NCBI GenBank assembly: GCA_015501055.1
Contig: JADNYV010000114.1
Span: forward strand, 1-64,000
Length of the DNA stretch: 64,000 bases
Reading direction: 5' to 3'
DNA from: Mucidula mucida
Taxonomy: Eukaryota > Basidiomycota > Agaricomycetes > Agaricales > Physalacriaceae
Shown here: one piece after another, positions 44,428-56,346 of the stretch
Numbering within the stretch: position 1 is the stretch's first letter
How the letters are laid out: each line of letters opens with the position of its first letter
Program-made: the position numbers and the translations under genes
Notes under the pieces: generated by a model
The model's database searches: none
The model's input: only the letters and a program-made list of their open reading frames with translations
Told to the model about the DNA's origin: nothing

Positions 44428-46975
44428 ATGTCTCGTCGCTGGAGTATTGTGCTTCTCGCAGTCGCATGGGGGATTCAGCCTTCAGGGACCTTGGAAAACA
44501 ACTTTTTTCAACTACAGGTTGACGCTCAACAAGATTACCTACAAGCAGGCGAGACAGTCTATTTCAGGCCTGACTCTGACTATGCTGACAGACAACACAA
44601 GGTATTCCAGCCTGTACCTGGTCCAAGCTGAATGAGACTATCCATGGTCGTCTACATGTCGCGAAGCCGTTCGCGGAACCTTGCTTTAATGGAGACACGC
44701 CTGGTATTTGTGCAGACATTCAGAGAAATTACTTGGATCCAGGTATGAGCTTCATCTTAAAATCTTCTCTATGCTCAATTCAATAGGATTTCGTTCTGAA
44801 CACTTTGGCGCATATATCAATGCAGGTCTATTCAGTCGCGCTCATATACTAAATCTCACCCTTCACCAGTCGCAATGGGAAGCGTGCCAAGCAGTGTCAG
44901 AGCAGTGTGTGCTCAATTGGTTGGATCCATTGCGCCAACCTTCCACGACCTGCTATCAAGGCGCGGTTTCTTCTTATTATGTACGGTCCGGCAGTGTGCG
45001 CCCTCCTTCCATGCTTACGGTATATAGATCGATGTCCAGGACCACAACGATGTCGTCGCTGCTTTCGCCTTTTCTGAGGCTTACGGCGTGCCATTGGTAG
45101 TGAAAAACACTGGCGTAGGTTTACCATCCCGTTCGCGACGCGTTTTCACCCTCCCTCAAAAGCATGACTACATGGGGCGAAGTAGTGCACGCAACTCGCT
45201 CGGTATATGGGTGCGTTTTCGTATTTTGTACGTCCCTCAGAATCCGACGCGACTTGCAGACCCATCACTTGAAATCGGTTGGCCAAGTCTCTTATGGTCC
45301 TGCGAACGCTAAAGCGATATACAATACATAGATAACATACAATCCCGAATTTCGCCCTGATGGCTGTCCCGCCTATAGGAACCCCATTCCTGCTGTCACA
45401 TTTGGAGTACGCTCCTTTATGTTCCCTAGCATAATGAAGCTGATTGGTCTAAGAGTGGCGCCCAATTCTCCGAATTGCTGGACTTCGCCAATGAACGGAA
45501 CATCACCATTCCTGGAGGGTCCGATGCGACAGTTGGTGTAGGCGGTGGATATCTTCAGGTACTTACTTCCAGCTGATTCTTGCGCCACACGTATTAATAT
45601 GTTCGTAGGGAGGTGGTCATAGGTGAGTCGACTGACGCTTCGGGTTGCGAAACGAGTTACCCGATCTTCAGCCCACTTTCCAACATCTTTGGACTTGCCG
45701 TTGATCGCGTGGTAGGCTGGAATTGACTTGGTTCTACTCCGTCAGGCTCATCTCTCAAGCAGCTTGAGTACCAGATTGTTGTGCCCTCTGGTGACTTCTT
45801 GATTGTGAATGATTGTCAAAATCGAGACCTCTTTTTCGCATTGAATGGAGGAGGGGGAGGTACTTTCGGTGTTGTGATGTCGGTCACGACGCGCGCATTG
45901 CCGCGTGCTGACCTCATCACGTAAGCTTGTAAGGACGTTTCTTGCACATATTCCACTGACTGGGGTTACAGCGTTTCGGCAACCTTCACTCCAGAAACGT
46001 CCATTTCCACATTCTTGGAGTTTGTCATCCCGTATTCCGTACAATGGTCTCAAGATGGTATGTGCTTATTCTTCTCTCCACCTTTCCCTCCTGATAGAGG
46101 ATCAGGATGGAGTGGTTAGATTTATGTACACTGCCCGTTTTCCCTACCTCGCTAGGATCTGATTCGCGTGCAGACCATGGGACTATTTCATCTAAGCAAA
46201 ATCAACATGGACGCGGACGAGGCTCTTGCCTACATGACTCCTCTCAAAACGTTCTTAGCGTCCGAGCTGAATACGACTTTGTCGGTAACGGTTTCCTCGT
46301 CTTACGGCGAATTCCACGAGAAGTTTCTACACAAGTCTTCGGAGGGTTTGGTATGTGCTTGTCCTACACTCCCTGAATTTTACATTGATGCGCCGCTACA
46401 CAGCCGAAGTGCATCCCAGTCTTTCCGGCTTCTCGCCTTATACCTGCCGCCACCTTTTCTGAGTCTCCTCAAGAACTGCTAAACACAATCACCCATCTAA
46501 TCAGCACTGTTCCTGTTTCCTTCATCTTTGCGAATACACCGCACAGCTTCGAGTCTTATCCAGACGCAGGTCCGACGAGTGTGACACCTGTGTGGAGAAC
46601 ATCTGTGTGGGACGTAAGTTGTCCAAGCCTTGTCACCGTTAACCGGGTTCAACCTTATTTCAAGGTAACATTCGGCCAAATATGGGACTATGCGGCACCG
46701 CCTTCGGTACAAGAAAAGGCTTATCGCGATCTCTCAGCTGCGATGGAATCATTGCGCGCTGTCACGCCAGATGGCGGCGCGTATGGGGTAATATATATTC
46801 TTGCAACGTCCGATGACATGACTAAGAGGTGTGCTATAGAACGAGGCCGACATTTATGAGCCAAATTTTGAAGGTAATTCTGTAAATTATACGTATGAGC
46901 AGAGATTTGACAAGCCATATAGAATCATTCTGGGGAGATAACTACAAGCAACTTTTGGAGATCAAGGAGAAGTAG
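44428..46975 (+). CDS. FAD-linked oxidase, berberine-bridge-enzyme (BBE) type
   Basis: A secreted or secretory-pathway flavin oxidase. The N-terminus MSRRWSIVLLAVAWGI is a signal peptide; later exons give ACTWSKLNETIHGRL and NWLDPLRQPSTTCYQG. The PCMH FAD-binding domain has VPLVVKNTG joined across an intron to HDYMGRSS, so GHDYMGRSS carries the covalent FAD His. GSDATVGVGGGYLQGGGHS and FFALNGGGGGTFGVVMSVT follow. The C-terminal lobe includes FANTPHSFESYPDAGPTS, WRTSVWDVTFGQIW and NEADIYEPNFE, then WGDNYKQLLEIKEK and a stop; a further spliced exon resembling the usual DPN...C tail (DDPNMSACSDPG near 47010) may extend it to about 47120. At least ten introns. Such enzymes oxidise sugars or secondary metabolites; substrate unknown. 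Confidence 0.85.
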
Positions 46976-47393
46976 TGAGTTCATTTTTGGTTGTGCATAT
47001 GAAGACGATCCCAATATGTCTGCCTGTAGTGATCCTGGTCACCTGCTGGATTGCTGGCACTGTGGTTTGTCTCTCAAAATTTACCTGCACAAACACTGAT
47101 GAATACTCCGAAGTTGGCTGGAGATCGGCGGACGACAGATATTCATGTTATTTCTAGTGTCTGATTTCCCTATGAACTATGACTTGTTTGAACCAATGAG
47201 CAATAAGTGTACTATCAATTTATGGAGAATGTCGGGAAAGTGGCTAGTCCGGCTTTCGAAAGTAGGTGTTACGGTCATGTGACCGTTTTGCGTGACAAGG
47301 CATTGTTGGTTTCGGTCCGAATTGGGCTTTGCTTCTCTTCACAAACCGCGACACACCCGACAACGCCATACCCCCCGGCGAGCCTCCCCCACC

Positions 47394-49809
47394 ATGGCGT
47401 CCTCTTCCTCCTTTTTAGACCTGTACGACCCACTGGACGTCATCGGCAACGGCTCCTTTGGAATCATCCGCAAAGTCCGTAGAAAGTCTGACGGCATCGT
47501 GCGTTTTGGTTACCATCTTAGAGGCGGGGACACTCACTGTTCAATTTTTTTCCAGATTTTTGCACGAAAAGAACTTGATTTTGAACGAATGAATGAAAGA
47601 GACCGAAAACAGATTGTAGCAGAAGTGTGCGTCGTTAAATTTGTTGAACGCGAACCGACCGCTGATAAGACCATAGGAACATCCTGAAAGACCTCCATCA
47701 CGATCACATTGTACGATATCACGACCGTTATGTCGACAGGGATGCTGGCATACTCTATATACTCATGGAATACTGCGGCGGTGGCGACCTCTCCAATGTC
47801 ATCAAGCAAGCCCTCAAACACAATCGCCCAATACCGGAGGACACGGTCTGGAACTACTTCATGCAAATCCTGCTGGCCCTCCAGCATTGTCATCATCCCA
47901 ATGGTTCTGGTCACACTAGGTCCGGCAGCACGGGCAGCGATACCAATGACCCTCACAGGCGGGCTCAAATATTACATCGGGACTTGAAACCAGACAATGG
48001 TACGCGACCTCTGCATATCGTTATGTCATCTCACATATGCCTGCAGTGTTCCTCGATGAAAACAACACGGTCAAATTAGGCGACTTTGGTCTATCAAAGG
48101 CGCTACCACAAGCGAGCTTTGCCAATACCTACGTTGGAGTACGTAACTCATTTTCGCATGCAAATTCACACTGAAGGGTCCCCAGACGCCTTATTACATG
48201 TCTCCGGAGTTGATGCAGGAGAAAGCTTACGATGCAAAGTCGGATATTTGGTCTTTAGGCTGCCTGATTTACGAACTCTGCGCTCTTCGGCCGCCGTTCC
48301 ACGAGGCCAAAACTCACACAGAACTCAGTATATTGATTCGGTGCGCATCTCACCTCGTCGCACGGTCCTTGAGGTTGACATCAGCTTTAGAAATGGCCGA
48401 ATCCCTCCCCTTCCAAAGGGATATTCTCAATCTCTCACAGCAGTTATAAAGTCGATGCTGAATCTCAACGTATGGACCCTCAAGACTCTTCCGTTTATAT
48501 TCCTGACGCCTAGCATGATTGTAGCCTGCGATGCGGCCCTCGACGGCTCAATTATTACAACATGAACGCCTGGAATTGGTGTTCAAGGTGACAGAAACTG
48601 ATAAGATGTAGGCCTTGCATGTCCTTGATTCTATTAGTATCCGATCTGACGTGTTGCAGGCTGCAAGCCGTCAAGGGCCACAAACAGGCTCTTCTAGTAA
48701 GAGAACGCGAGCTCAACGCGAAGGAGCGAGATTTCCAAGCAAGGGAAGCCACCCTTCTTGCTCGTGAAGCGGGCCTAGGCGATGCGATCAGGATGGCTAT
48801 TCTGGCTCGAGAAGAAGAACTGCGGGTTCTCATCCAAGCACGTGAAGAAGAGGTCGCGGCCGCCAATGCCAAACGTGAAGAAGAAATCATATTCTCCGTC
48901 AATGCGCGAGAAAAGGAATTCTGTGATGCTTGGAGACAACGGGAAGAGGCCATGGAAGAGAAGATACGATGGTGCGAGAGGAGAGAACAGGAGTTGTTGG
49001 AAGAGGAGAACAGGGTCAACAGTGTGAGGCAAGAGGTCGAAGAGCGAATGGCGCAATGGGAGCAGGACCGCGCGAAAGCAAAACCTGTCAAGGAGTCCAG
49101 GTTACACAAGTCGCCACTGGAAGAGGTGAAGAACGTTCTGGAGCCTCTACAGCGGCTACCTCACCACCTCAGCACACCGGGACCGCCTAGTGTCAAGGCA
49201 TTCCCTACTCCCGGCTCGGCAATGAGGGGCGTTGTTTTGACCGCGACAGGCGAGCCTATTATGACACCGGCACCGGCTGCCGCTGCACTTTTCGCCAACT
49301 CTCCCAAGGTTGCTCTTAATTTCGCCAAGATATTTGACTTCGACGATGATGACACTGGCGATATCGGATTAAGTCCCAGTCAACGGCGGTCTACGAGAGA
49401 GTCCACACCGACCACTTCTGGTGCAACACCCTCATCTTCAGTCTCGTCAGTCAAACCTCCACCAACACGTCTTCGTCGGCCGTCGATCACCCTTTCCGAT
49501 GCTTTAAAAGCACAACCTTTATCTCATCCTCATCTACGCTCTCCGGTGCCGGCTTCATACGACCTTGCCGATGAGGAAAATCTTCCCAGTCCGTTCCTTA
49601 AACGCACTGAAAGGTTGGCAGCGAATGAGAAGGGTACCGGGAAGCCGAAGAAGAGGCCAAGTAGTGGCAATCTACTGAGGGCGGTTGCAGCCGCGAATGC
49701 TGCAGTGCGGACTAGACCTTCGTCGGCATCATCAGATGGTGCGAGACCATCTATAGCGAGTGCTCGGAAGGCTGGCGATGAAGCCCGGAAGGCACTCTTT
49801 AGGACATAG
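47394..49809 (+). CDS. NIMA/NEK2-type mitotic Ser/Thr kinase
   Basis: Start [20 protein letters not shown] with the Gly loop GNGSFG. The ATP Lys is in IFARKELDF, the catalytic loop is [10 protein letters not shown] (near 47970), the DFG is in [11 protein letters not shown], and the activation segment is [25 protein letters not shown] and a C-lobe ending near [16 protein letters not shown] follow. The insert [18 protein letters not shown] before the HRD is typical of fungal NIMA/KIN3. After the kinase domain a long Arg/Glu heptad coiled coil ([14 protein letters not shown] onward, about 48700-49070) suggests dimerisation, then a Ser/Pro-rich tail to TAG 49807-49809. Introns interrupt only the kinase part. 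Expected role: entry into mitosis and spindle-pole function. Its last bases and 3' flank recur at about 52.7 kb. Confidence 0.9.
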
Positions 49810-49975
49810 TATGAGATTTTTGTATCTTGTATTTCGCTGCATCTGTATATCGATTTCCTCATATTTAACGACTTTGAATGGACATATGTATGATGGTGGT
49901 GTCGTACTCACAACGGACATCTACAACAATGAAGTCTAGATTAATCGTTCTCGTCAGGTATATCTAAGCTGTCTA
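49810..49975. repeat. Segmental duplication, copy B (kinase 3' flank)
   Basis: The sequence from TATGAGATTTTTGTATCTTG through CATATTTAACGACTTTGAAT to TATCTAAGCT matches 52738-52900 with scattered mismatches. It begins within a few bases of the kinase stop codon, so the kinase 3' flank is part of the duplicated unit. Confidence 0.75.
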
Positions 49976-50335
49976 CAGGTGTCTAGTCGAATCAACCGTG
50001 TCGGTTTGTCGCCTGGCAAGAAGCAGTGAGTTAGCACTGTGCGAAGATGTTGAGAGGGCGTTCCTCCAACTGCCGTCCAACTGTGGTTGAGCGCAAGGAC
50101 GGGCCAAAACGCAATGATCCATTCTCCCTCCTCAATCGAATCCACAGGGTCCGTAAACTCCCCCGGCAATCCTAGGAATGAATTTATTGTCCGTACTTTG
50201 GAAAACCGTATCCTATGCAGCCGGGAGATGAGATGTCGAGTGACCGTAACATTGCGGCCGCACTTGGCTTAGTATCTGCCTTCTAGAATCCACTTGTGGC
50301 GCAGGAATAATTAACCAGTTGTGCATGGCAGTCAA
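49960..50335 (-). pseudogene. Fragment of a Zn2Cys6 transcription-factor gene
   Basis: Contains PVDSIEEGEWIIAFWPVLAL followed by NHSWTAVGGTPS, almost the same as the full gene at 53800-54250. In the fragment, DNA matching about 53580-53625 of the full gene (AGAAGCAGTGAGTTAGCA) is fused directly to DNA matching about 53905 onward (GGGCGTTCCT), so roughly 280 bases are missing. The match ends near 50335. No start, zinc cluster or C-terminus. Noncoding relic. Confidence 0.8.
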
Positions 50336-50358
50336 CTTAATACATGAATGCCGAACAA

Positions 50359-51389
50359 TTACTGCTGGAAATAAGGCTGCCAGAACCCATTATTATATCG
50401 TTCCCTGACGACCAAATCGTCCCGAATACCCGCGGTTATGCCCATCTCCTGTGCAAAAGTCATAAACTCCGCTGTAGATGGCGCTGGGTGTGCTGCTTCA
50501 TTGCAAGTCAACTTCACAGTTTCCAAATCCACGATGAGAGGCATTGCATTCTGCACCTCACTCAACTCATGGACTCGTACAGCTGCTTCTTCCAAGTCTC
50601 TGTGCTATGATTTTCCGCTGCTCAAAACGATGGAATACAGACCTGATACGGGCGACTATGCCGAATGTGCTGTGAGCGATAACGAAAAAAGAGAACGATC
50701 CACTCACAGTCGTAGGCTTGAAGCGATCTCAAAAGTGCTTGTTCGTCGGGCGGAATAGAAGCGTACAACGTATCACCCAGAGCTGATGATAATTGAATGA
50801 ACAATCCTTGAAGTAGCAATATGGGCCAGACTTGCATGATAAAGATCGTGAAGCAAGTTGGTATCGAATAGAAATGTCTGGAAGGCGTCGCTCTTCCGCG
50901 TCGCGAGTCTGCGCGGCTACTTCAGAACGTTGAACTTCTGCTTCCAAAGCTTGTACGCGCGAAGTGAGGTGTTCACGCTGGGCAGCAAGACAGTCGGCCG
51001 CAATCTATGTACACATTAAACGAGTTCATGCTTAGAGACAAGAGTCAAGACACATACCGAAAGATCAGCCTTACGATAGATGATACAGTGTTGGTGTCGT
51101 CGGACAAGACGAGAGCGCGATGTTCCATCGACGGACGAGAGACCGAAATAGGCAGTCGACCAGCAGCTGAAGCTTCCGACAACGATTTCAGGGTAGGAGT
51201 AGGATTGACGGCCGGCTGGCGGGTAGCAAGTATCCGAACATACTCGGATGAGTACGATGAGTACGGTAGAGGTGCGATAGTCATAGTAGAGGACAGGAAG
51301 AGGCTAGCGATGTGAAGGCGATTTGGAAGAGCCCCGTATATATCCCAATTCTTCTCAGATAGGGGGTTCTGCGCGGTTCCGCCTGACAT
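50359..51389 (-). CDS. Unrecognised multi-exon protein with coiled coil
   Basis: The first block from about 51389 (or an internal ATG at 51284, MTIAPLPYSSYSSEYVRIL) is Ser/Pro-rich. After an intron near 51005-51045 comes a heptad-rich coiled coil (REHLTSRVQALEAEVQRSE). A block with VWPILLLQGLFIQLSSALGD and PPDEQALLRSLQAYDC follows, and a last block LEEAAVRVHELSEVQNAMPL ends near FWQPYFQQ at 50359. The blocks read as real protein with good local frame, but exact introns are uncertain. The coiled coil could reflect dimerisation. No family recognised. It is inserted between the two copies of the duplicated regulator, so it was carried in or trapped by the duplication. Confidence 0.45.
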
Positions 51390-51905
51390 CAGTCAGAGTC
51401 TCGATTTACCTACAAGTCAGACCTAAAAGTTGTTCAAGCAGCGATGTTGTTTGTGAAGGCACAGAATATTCTTTCCTCAGATATCGTGTCGGTGTTAGCA
51501 ATGATGAAAGTCTGAAGAAAACTAGGACATACCATTGCTTCCTTGCCCGAGTTGAATGGGATGCCTTTCGGATAACTTTGCGGACTTTTTCAGCATTGCG
51601 ATGAAATCCCGTATGCGGCATGTATAAATCTACATTACAACAATCTCGGAGGCGCTTCAGAACGATGGCCATTTGCGTAAAGCCTAAGGCGTCTGGCACA
51701 TCCGCTTTTTTTTGGCTACGCCGTAAAGCAGAGCTCCTCTTGCTAGAATTCTGGCGTTGGGCGCCGCAATGTTTGACGCGTGAGCCGGGGGTACGACATG
51801 AAGGGGGCGAACTTGGGGGTAAAATTCGACGAAAGCAACGGCCCTGGGGAATATTCGGGACGTCGTCGCGAAATCCAGTGATAACCGCGTCAAAGTGGAT
51901 GCAGG

Positions 51906-52445
51906 CTACAGGAGGGCGTGAGTTGGAGGCTGATCTACAAGCAGTAATGACACACCGAAGACCCAGAGACACACAGATAACTCAACGTCCTGGCACTCAT
52001 TTGCGTCGTCGCCCTCAGACGCGTCATTGAGGCCCTCGTCCTTACCATCACCCCCCTCTACGTCGATTTCCGTAAATTTTCGCGTCAGGAGTGCAGTTAC
52101 AGAAACGTCTCGGCAGAACGCGGCACCAGATTGAGTTCGACGCGACATCTGCAAAGATTGTTAGCATCGGATGACTCGCAAAATATTGAAAAACTAAGAT
52201 TCAAAAAGGGCGTCAAATCACACACTCTATGGATGCACGCGCGCCGTTACACCCGCGTACCATGGTCGGCTCGTCGGGGAGCAGCTTGAGTGCGGCAGTC
52301 GATGCGGAGGGCGCGACGCCGGACAGCTGCGCCTGCAGCGCACGATATCCCACGCGTATCAAGACATCATTTCGACGTTTGTGTAACTCACGTTGCTTGT
52401 CGGATTGGTCCTCGAGGCAGTTTGCCTTGTGGGTGGCAGAAGATT
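51906..52445 (-). CDS. Unrecognised protein, C-terminal exons
   Basis: The right-hand block (about 52260-52440) reads SDKQRELHKRRNDVLIRVG then ALQAQLSGV and ALKLLPDEPTM. A GTACGC donor follows, an intron of about 110 bases ends in TTTGCAG, and MSRRTQSGAAFCRDVS with LLTRKFTEIDVEGGDGK continues to an acidic segment. The frame ends near 51906. Upstream exons probably lie at 52450-52700 but I cannot join them. Basic N-terminal helix followed by acidic tail suggests a small nuclear or nucleic-acid-associated protein; this is only inference. Confidence 0.4.
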
Positions 52446-52737
52446 GTTATGAAGGATTGAGTAAGGCAATCAGGCAGGCAGAAGACCGTAACACGCGCGA
52501 CCACGACGGAGCTGGGCAGCATTTAGTAGTATCACACGAAACTTTTGGCGCCGCAGCGACTTTGCTCTTCTTAGCGCGAATGACCGCCTGTTCCTCCGGG
52601 GGCAGCAGAAGAGGCCCATTCTGCCTTGGCACGCTGCCGAGTCCGCTGTTCCTCTACTTTCTACTCTGTTCTGCGCGCCGTTCGCTAACGAACGAGAAAC
52701 GTTGACGCGAGCGCGCCTAGGGCGAGAAAGACTCTTA

Positions 52738-52905
52738 ATATGAGATTTTTGTATCTTGTATTCCGCTGCATCTGTACATCGTTACTTCATATTTAACGAC
52801 TTTGAATGGACCTGATGGCGATGGCGTGTAACCAAGGACTCTATAACGATGAAGTATTGATTAACCGTTCTTTCAAGGTATCTAGAATCTAAGCTATCTC
52901 GGTTG
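52738..52905. repeat. Segmental duplication, copy A
   Basis: Second copy of the kinase 3' flank sequence found at 49810-49975 (ATGAGATTTTTGTATCTTGT, ATATTTAACGACTTTGAATG, TATCTAGAATCTAAGCTA). It lies immediately before the terminus of the full transcription-factor gene, keeping the same order as copy B. Confidence 0.75.
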
Positions 52906-52997
52906 GCAAGGGAGTATTTATGTATACAATGTCTGATGCCAGGACACAAACTCTGGAAGCAGGCTGAGAAGCAAGCACAAAAACGATGCTGCTAAAA

Positions 52998-54986
52998 TTA
53001 TGTGCGCGCATCGTTATGCATCTTCACAATCAGGTCAAACTGAGCCTCTGTCACATCTGTCAGCTCTTACTGGCTGCAGTGACAGACAGATGCACGAATT
53101 CACCAATGAACGAAGATCTAACTTGACCCATCGAGGCCATGATGGTATTCAGAAGCTGAATCGGCTCGCTGCTCGCGTTTCTGCCACTTACAGATAGTTC
53201 CCGGATCAAAACCTGGCAGACCATGGCCCAAATGATCTAGAAAGGAAGAAGAGTAAATATCACTCTCTGGCAAAGGTCACGTACCCCCATAACTGAGTCC
53301 ACGATGGGCAGTCTATCGACTTTTACCGCTTGCAGCACCTGAACGATCGCCCGAGTACTGGCGACCACTTTGCCGCGAGAGGAAGGATTCCTGGAGAGAA
53401 ATGGTGCATGGAGGCGAATCATCGAGGCATGGGCAAGAGAGGTGATCAAAAGGGTGTTTGATGGGCTAGTACGTGTAGTAAAAGCTTGGACTGTCGGAAG
53501 TTCCGTTAGAAATCGTGTAATGACCTGTTCCAAGGCATTGAAAGAGGCAAAGAATTGTGAAGCCTCTTGTTGACCCATGCCTGGCCAGAAGCAGTGAGTT
53601 AGCAGTGCGAAGATGTTGAAAAGGCCTACCCGGTCTGAACTTGAAAGTAACCCGAGACGCCTGCTCTAAAAGTATGGATGCTTTCGCGTGAAGGGCAAGC
53701 ACCGATTTGGAATTGTCAGGCTGATTGTCCAGGAAATTCTGAACCGTCCGACTCGTTCTGAACCCAGCAGGAAAAGGCCGCTATGAAAGCATTCAATATC
53801 CCAGTCGGAATTCGTTGAACCTATATCTTACCTGTGCATACTCCCACATGTCCATTGGCCAAGGAAGATCGATTCGTCCACCTGGAGCAGAATACGAAAG
53901 ATGCGAGGGCGTTCCTTCAGCTGCCGTCCAACTGTTATTGAGCGCAAGGACGGTCCAAAACGCATTGATCCTTTCTCCCTCCTCAATCGAATCCACAGGG
54001 TCCGGAAGCTCCCCCGGCAATCCTAGGACTGAATCTATTGTCGGCGCCTCGGAAGAGCGTATCATATGCAGCCGAGAGGAGATGACGAGCGACATTGCGG
54101 CAGTTGCTTGGTATCTGCCTTCCAATATCCGCTTGTTGCGGAAGAAATAATTGGCCAGGAGTACAGCGGCCTGGATGCACTGCAAAACAGCGTGGGGATG
54201 ATTACTCGTAAGACCTTGAGCGGTCGACTCGATGGCTCGTGTCAAAAATGAAGACTCATGGGCTGCAGCAGTGTCAGGGTCCAGGTGAATGCCCCACAGG
54301 TATACTGTGCTGACAAGAGCGGACGAAGGGCGATTAGGGCCAGCAGACGATGCGGCATCTTGAAATCGTGAGATATTTAGGAAGAACCCAATGTCGGCAC
54401 AATGGAGTAAGAATCTATCTAGCCTGTGGAAATGTTAATTTCAATGTGTAGTGGAGCAGAACGCATCCCACGCACGCGGCATCTAGGAATGACGAGGCGG
54501 GCTTTTGTCCAGGTGAGCGTATCACAACCAAAAAAAAGCTCAATCACTTACAACAGCGCCAGTGAACGAAGGCGGACTCGACAAAATCAGTGGGTCGCCA
54601 TACGTTTCCGAACTCAGAGTTGTAGGAGTGCCAGACCGATCGCCTTGCTCCAACTGGGATATTCGCTCCTGCAGAACAGCGATCTGTGCTTCGAGCGCTT
54701 GAGTTCTGGTAGTACCGGTGTCGGCGTACTCGCAGTCACTGAACGCGTCAGAAGATATACATGGACCGCAACGAGGACGCTTTCCATCACATCTCTTTCG
54801 AAAGGAATGAGAGAAGCCTCAGTGCAGCAGGAAAGAAACGCACAATCTTCCTGCGCCTGAGAGAGGCGTTAGACTAAGAAAACATCCGCGGAGATCAACA
54901 TACCTGCAGTTCAAACAAGCGTTTCCCTTTTGTAATATTGAGGCGCTTGGCGATAGTGATTTATCGCGTCTAGTAGAGGTCGACAT
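52998..54986 (-). CDS. Zn2Cys6 transcription factor with fungal-specific TF domain
   Basis: Start MSTSTRRDKSLSPSASILQK at 54986. Splicing two short introns gives the full zinc cluster NACLNCRRRKIRCDGKRPRC followed by GPCISSDAFSDCEY, with all six Cys. A leucine-type linker (TRTQALEAQIAVLQERISQL) follows, as in agaricomycete members of this class. The fungal_trans region includes HAVLQCIQAAVLLANYFF, LEGRYQATAAMSLVISSRLH and PVDSIEEGERINAFWTVLAL with NNSWTAAEGTPS. The last exons contain MGQQEASQFFASFNALEQVI, SLAHASMIRLHAPFLS and finally LTDVTEAQFDLIVKMHND, ending near 52998. A DNA-binding nuclear regulator; target genes unknown, no neighbour is an obvious partner. About seven introns. A truncated second copy is at 49960-50335. 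Confidence 0.82.
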
Positions 54987-55681
54987 ACAGTTAGAGGGTA
55001 GTCACAGAATGGTGCATCATTCAAGGCCATCGTCAAGGCTCTTATACCAGAGAGAAGGCCGTGCAATAGTCATTCTCAGATCTTGGTAAGGCGCGGAGAC
55101 ACGTTCGGTGAGGGCGCACTTGCACTGTCCACTTAGTAAGTAAGGGCGCGACCGTGATATTGGCATACGCGAAAAACCAAAGGACGTCATACGTTAACGG
55201 CGGTAGCAGTCAACTTTTTTTTGACCGATTGACTCATTCTGCATGGATAGAGCTATGCAACTTCAAGTGCTTGCTAACAAGGTACGTGAATCAGTGCTTT
55301 AGTCAGAGTCAGGTGCCGGCGACGGGAGAGCATACACGCACTCTGGAGGCCTGACAACACTCGTCTCGCATAGAGACATAGAGAGGCGGTGGTCTGTGAG
55401 GTTTGAACTCGGAAACGGTCGAAAAAGGCGATGGAGATATAGTTGAGAAGGAACAGAGATGATCGAAGGCACGTGAGCTCAACAGTTACGCGTCGAACGC
55501 GATCGAGCTTACATAACTAACTTCCTCCCATTTCCCTCCGACTCGTTCTTCCTCGCCGCCTTTGCCCTCTTGAGTCTTCGTCGTGCAGCATCGAGATGAG
55601 ATTCGAGACTCGTCTCATAAAGTTGCGTCACCGTGATTCGTGACTGACATCGGAGGCGGAATCTGAGAACGAAACTGATTT
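54987..55681. other. Divergent intergenic region
   Basis: Presumed promoters of the Zn2Cys6 gene (minus) and the gene at 55682 (plus). No other frame supported. Confidence 0.4.
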
Positions 55682-56346
55682 ATGCGCGCCTCCTCCAAAA
55701 CCCTCTCAGAAAGCACTATCTTCACCGATCAACTCATGGCCACAGTCTCTGACGACATTGCGCGTCTTAGGGAGCAACTAACGACGTTGGAAGCGGAAAC
55801 TCAGCTTCGTCGAGATCTCGATATTCGATACGACGTAAGCCCGTTTTGCATCGCTATTATATGACATTGCTTACTTTTTTGTTGATTTCAGCCCTCGACG
55901 ACCCTGTTCGACGGAATTGCGTCTGAACAGCATGATTTGCTTTGGACCCACCGTATCTCTAATTGTGAGCAGGATATATCATCATGTTCGCTCATTTGAC
56001 ATCTGGAACAGTTGCTCAAATAAGCCGCGCATGAGCGCCGTTAGGCGATTGTACGAAGATATCACGATCATGCCTACGAACCGTCAGATTTGGAGCGAGC
56101 AGTTGCGCAAGTTTGCGAATTGGAGGAGGTATAGCAGCTTTGGCCTATAATTGCCTTTTTGGAGAGCGCCACAGGTACTGTTCCCTGGGATAATGAACCA
56201 GCACAGCTCGCACCAAGGCGTCCCGCAGCGTTATCCGACTTTACATCTTTTGCGCAGAGGATATGGCTATCCGACAGCATTCAGGATGACTTGGCGCACA
56301 GGGAGTTCTATTCCTACGGTGCACGGTATAAATACTTTCAATCGTA
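55682..56346 (+). CDS. Unrecognised small multi-exon protein
   Basis: Starts MRASSKTLSESTIFTDQLMA, or at the internal ATG 55736 (MATVSDDIARLREQLTTLEA), which opens a short coiled coil. After an intron (about 55834-55891) the next exon reads PSTTLFDGIASEQHDLLWTH. The last exon, from about 56160, reads ESATGTVPWDNEPAQLAPRR then LSDFTSFAQRIWLSDSIQDD and ends YSYGARYKYFQS at 56346. Joining in the middle is uncertain. Blocks have the look of real protein but no family is recognised. Confidence 0.45.
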
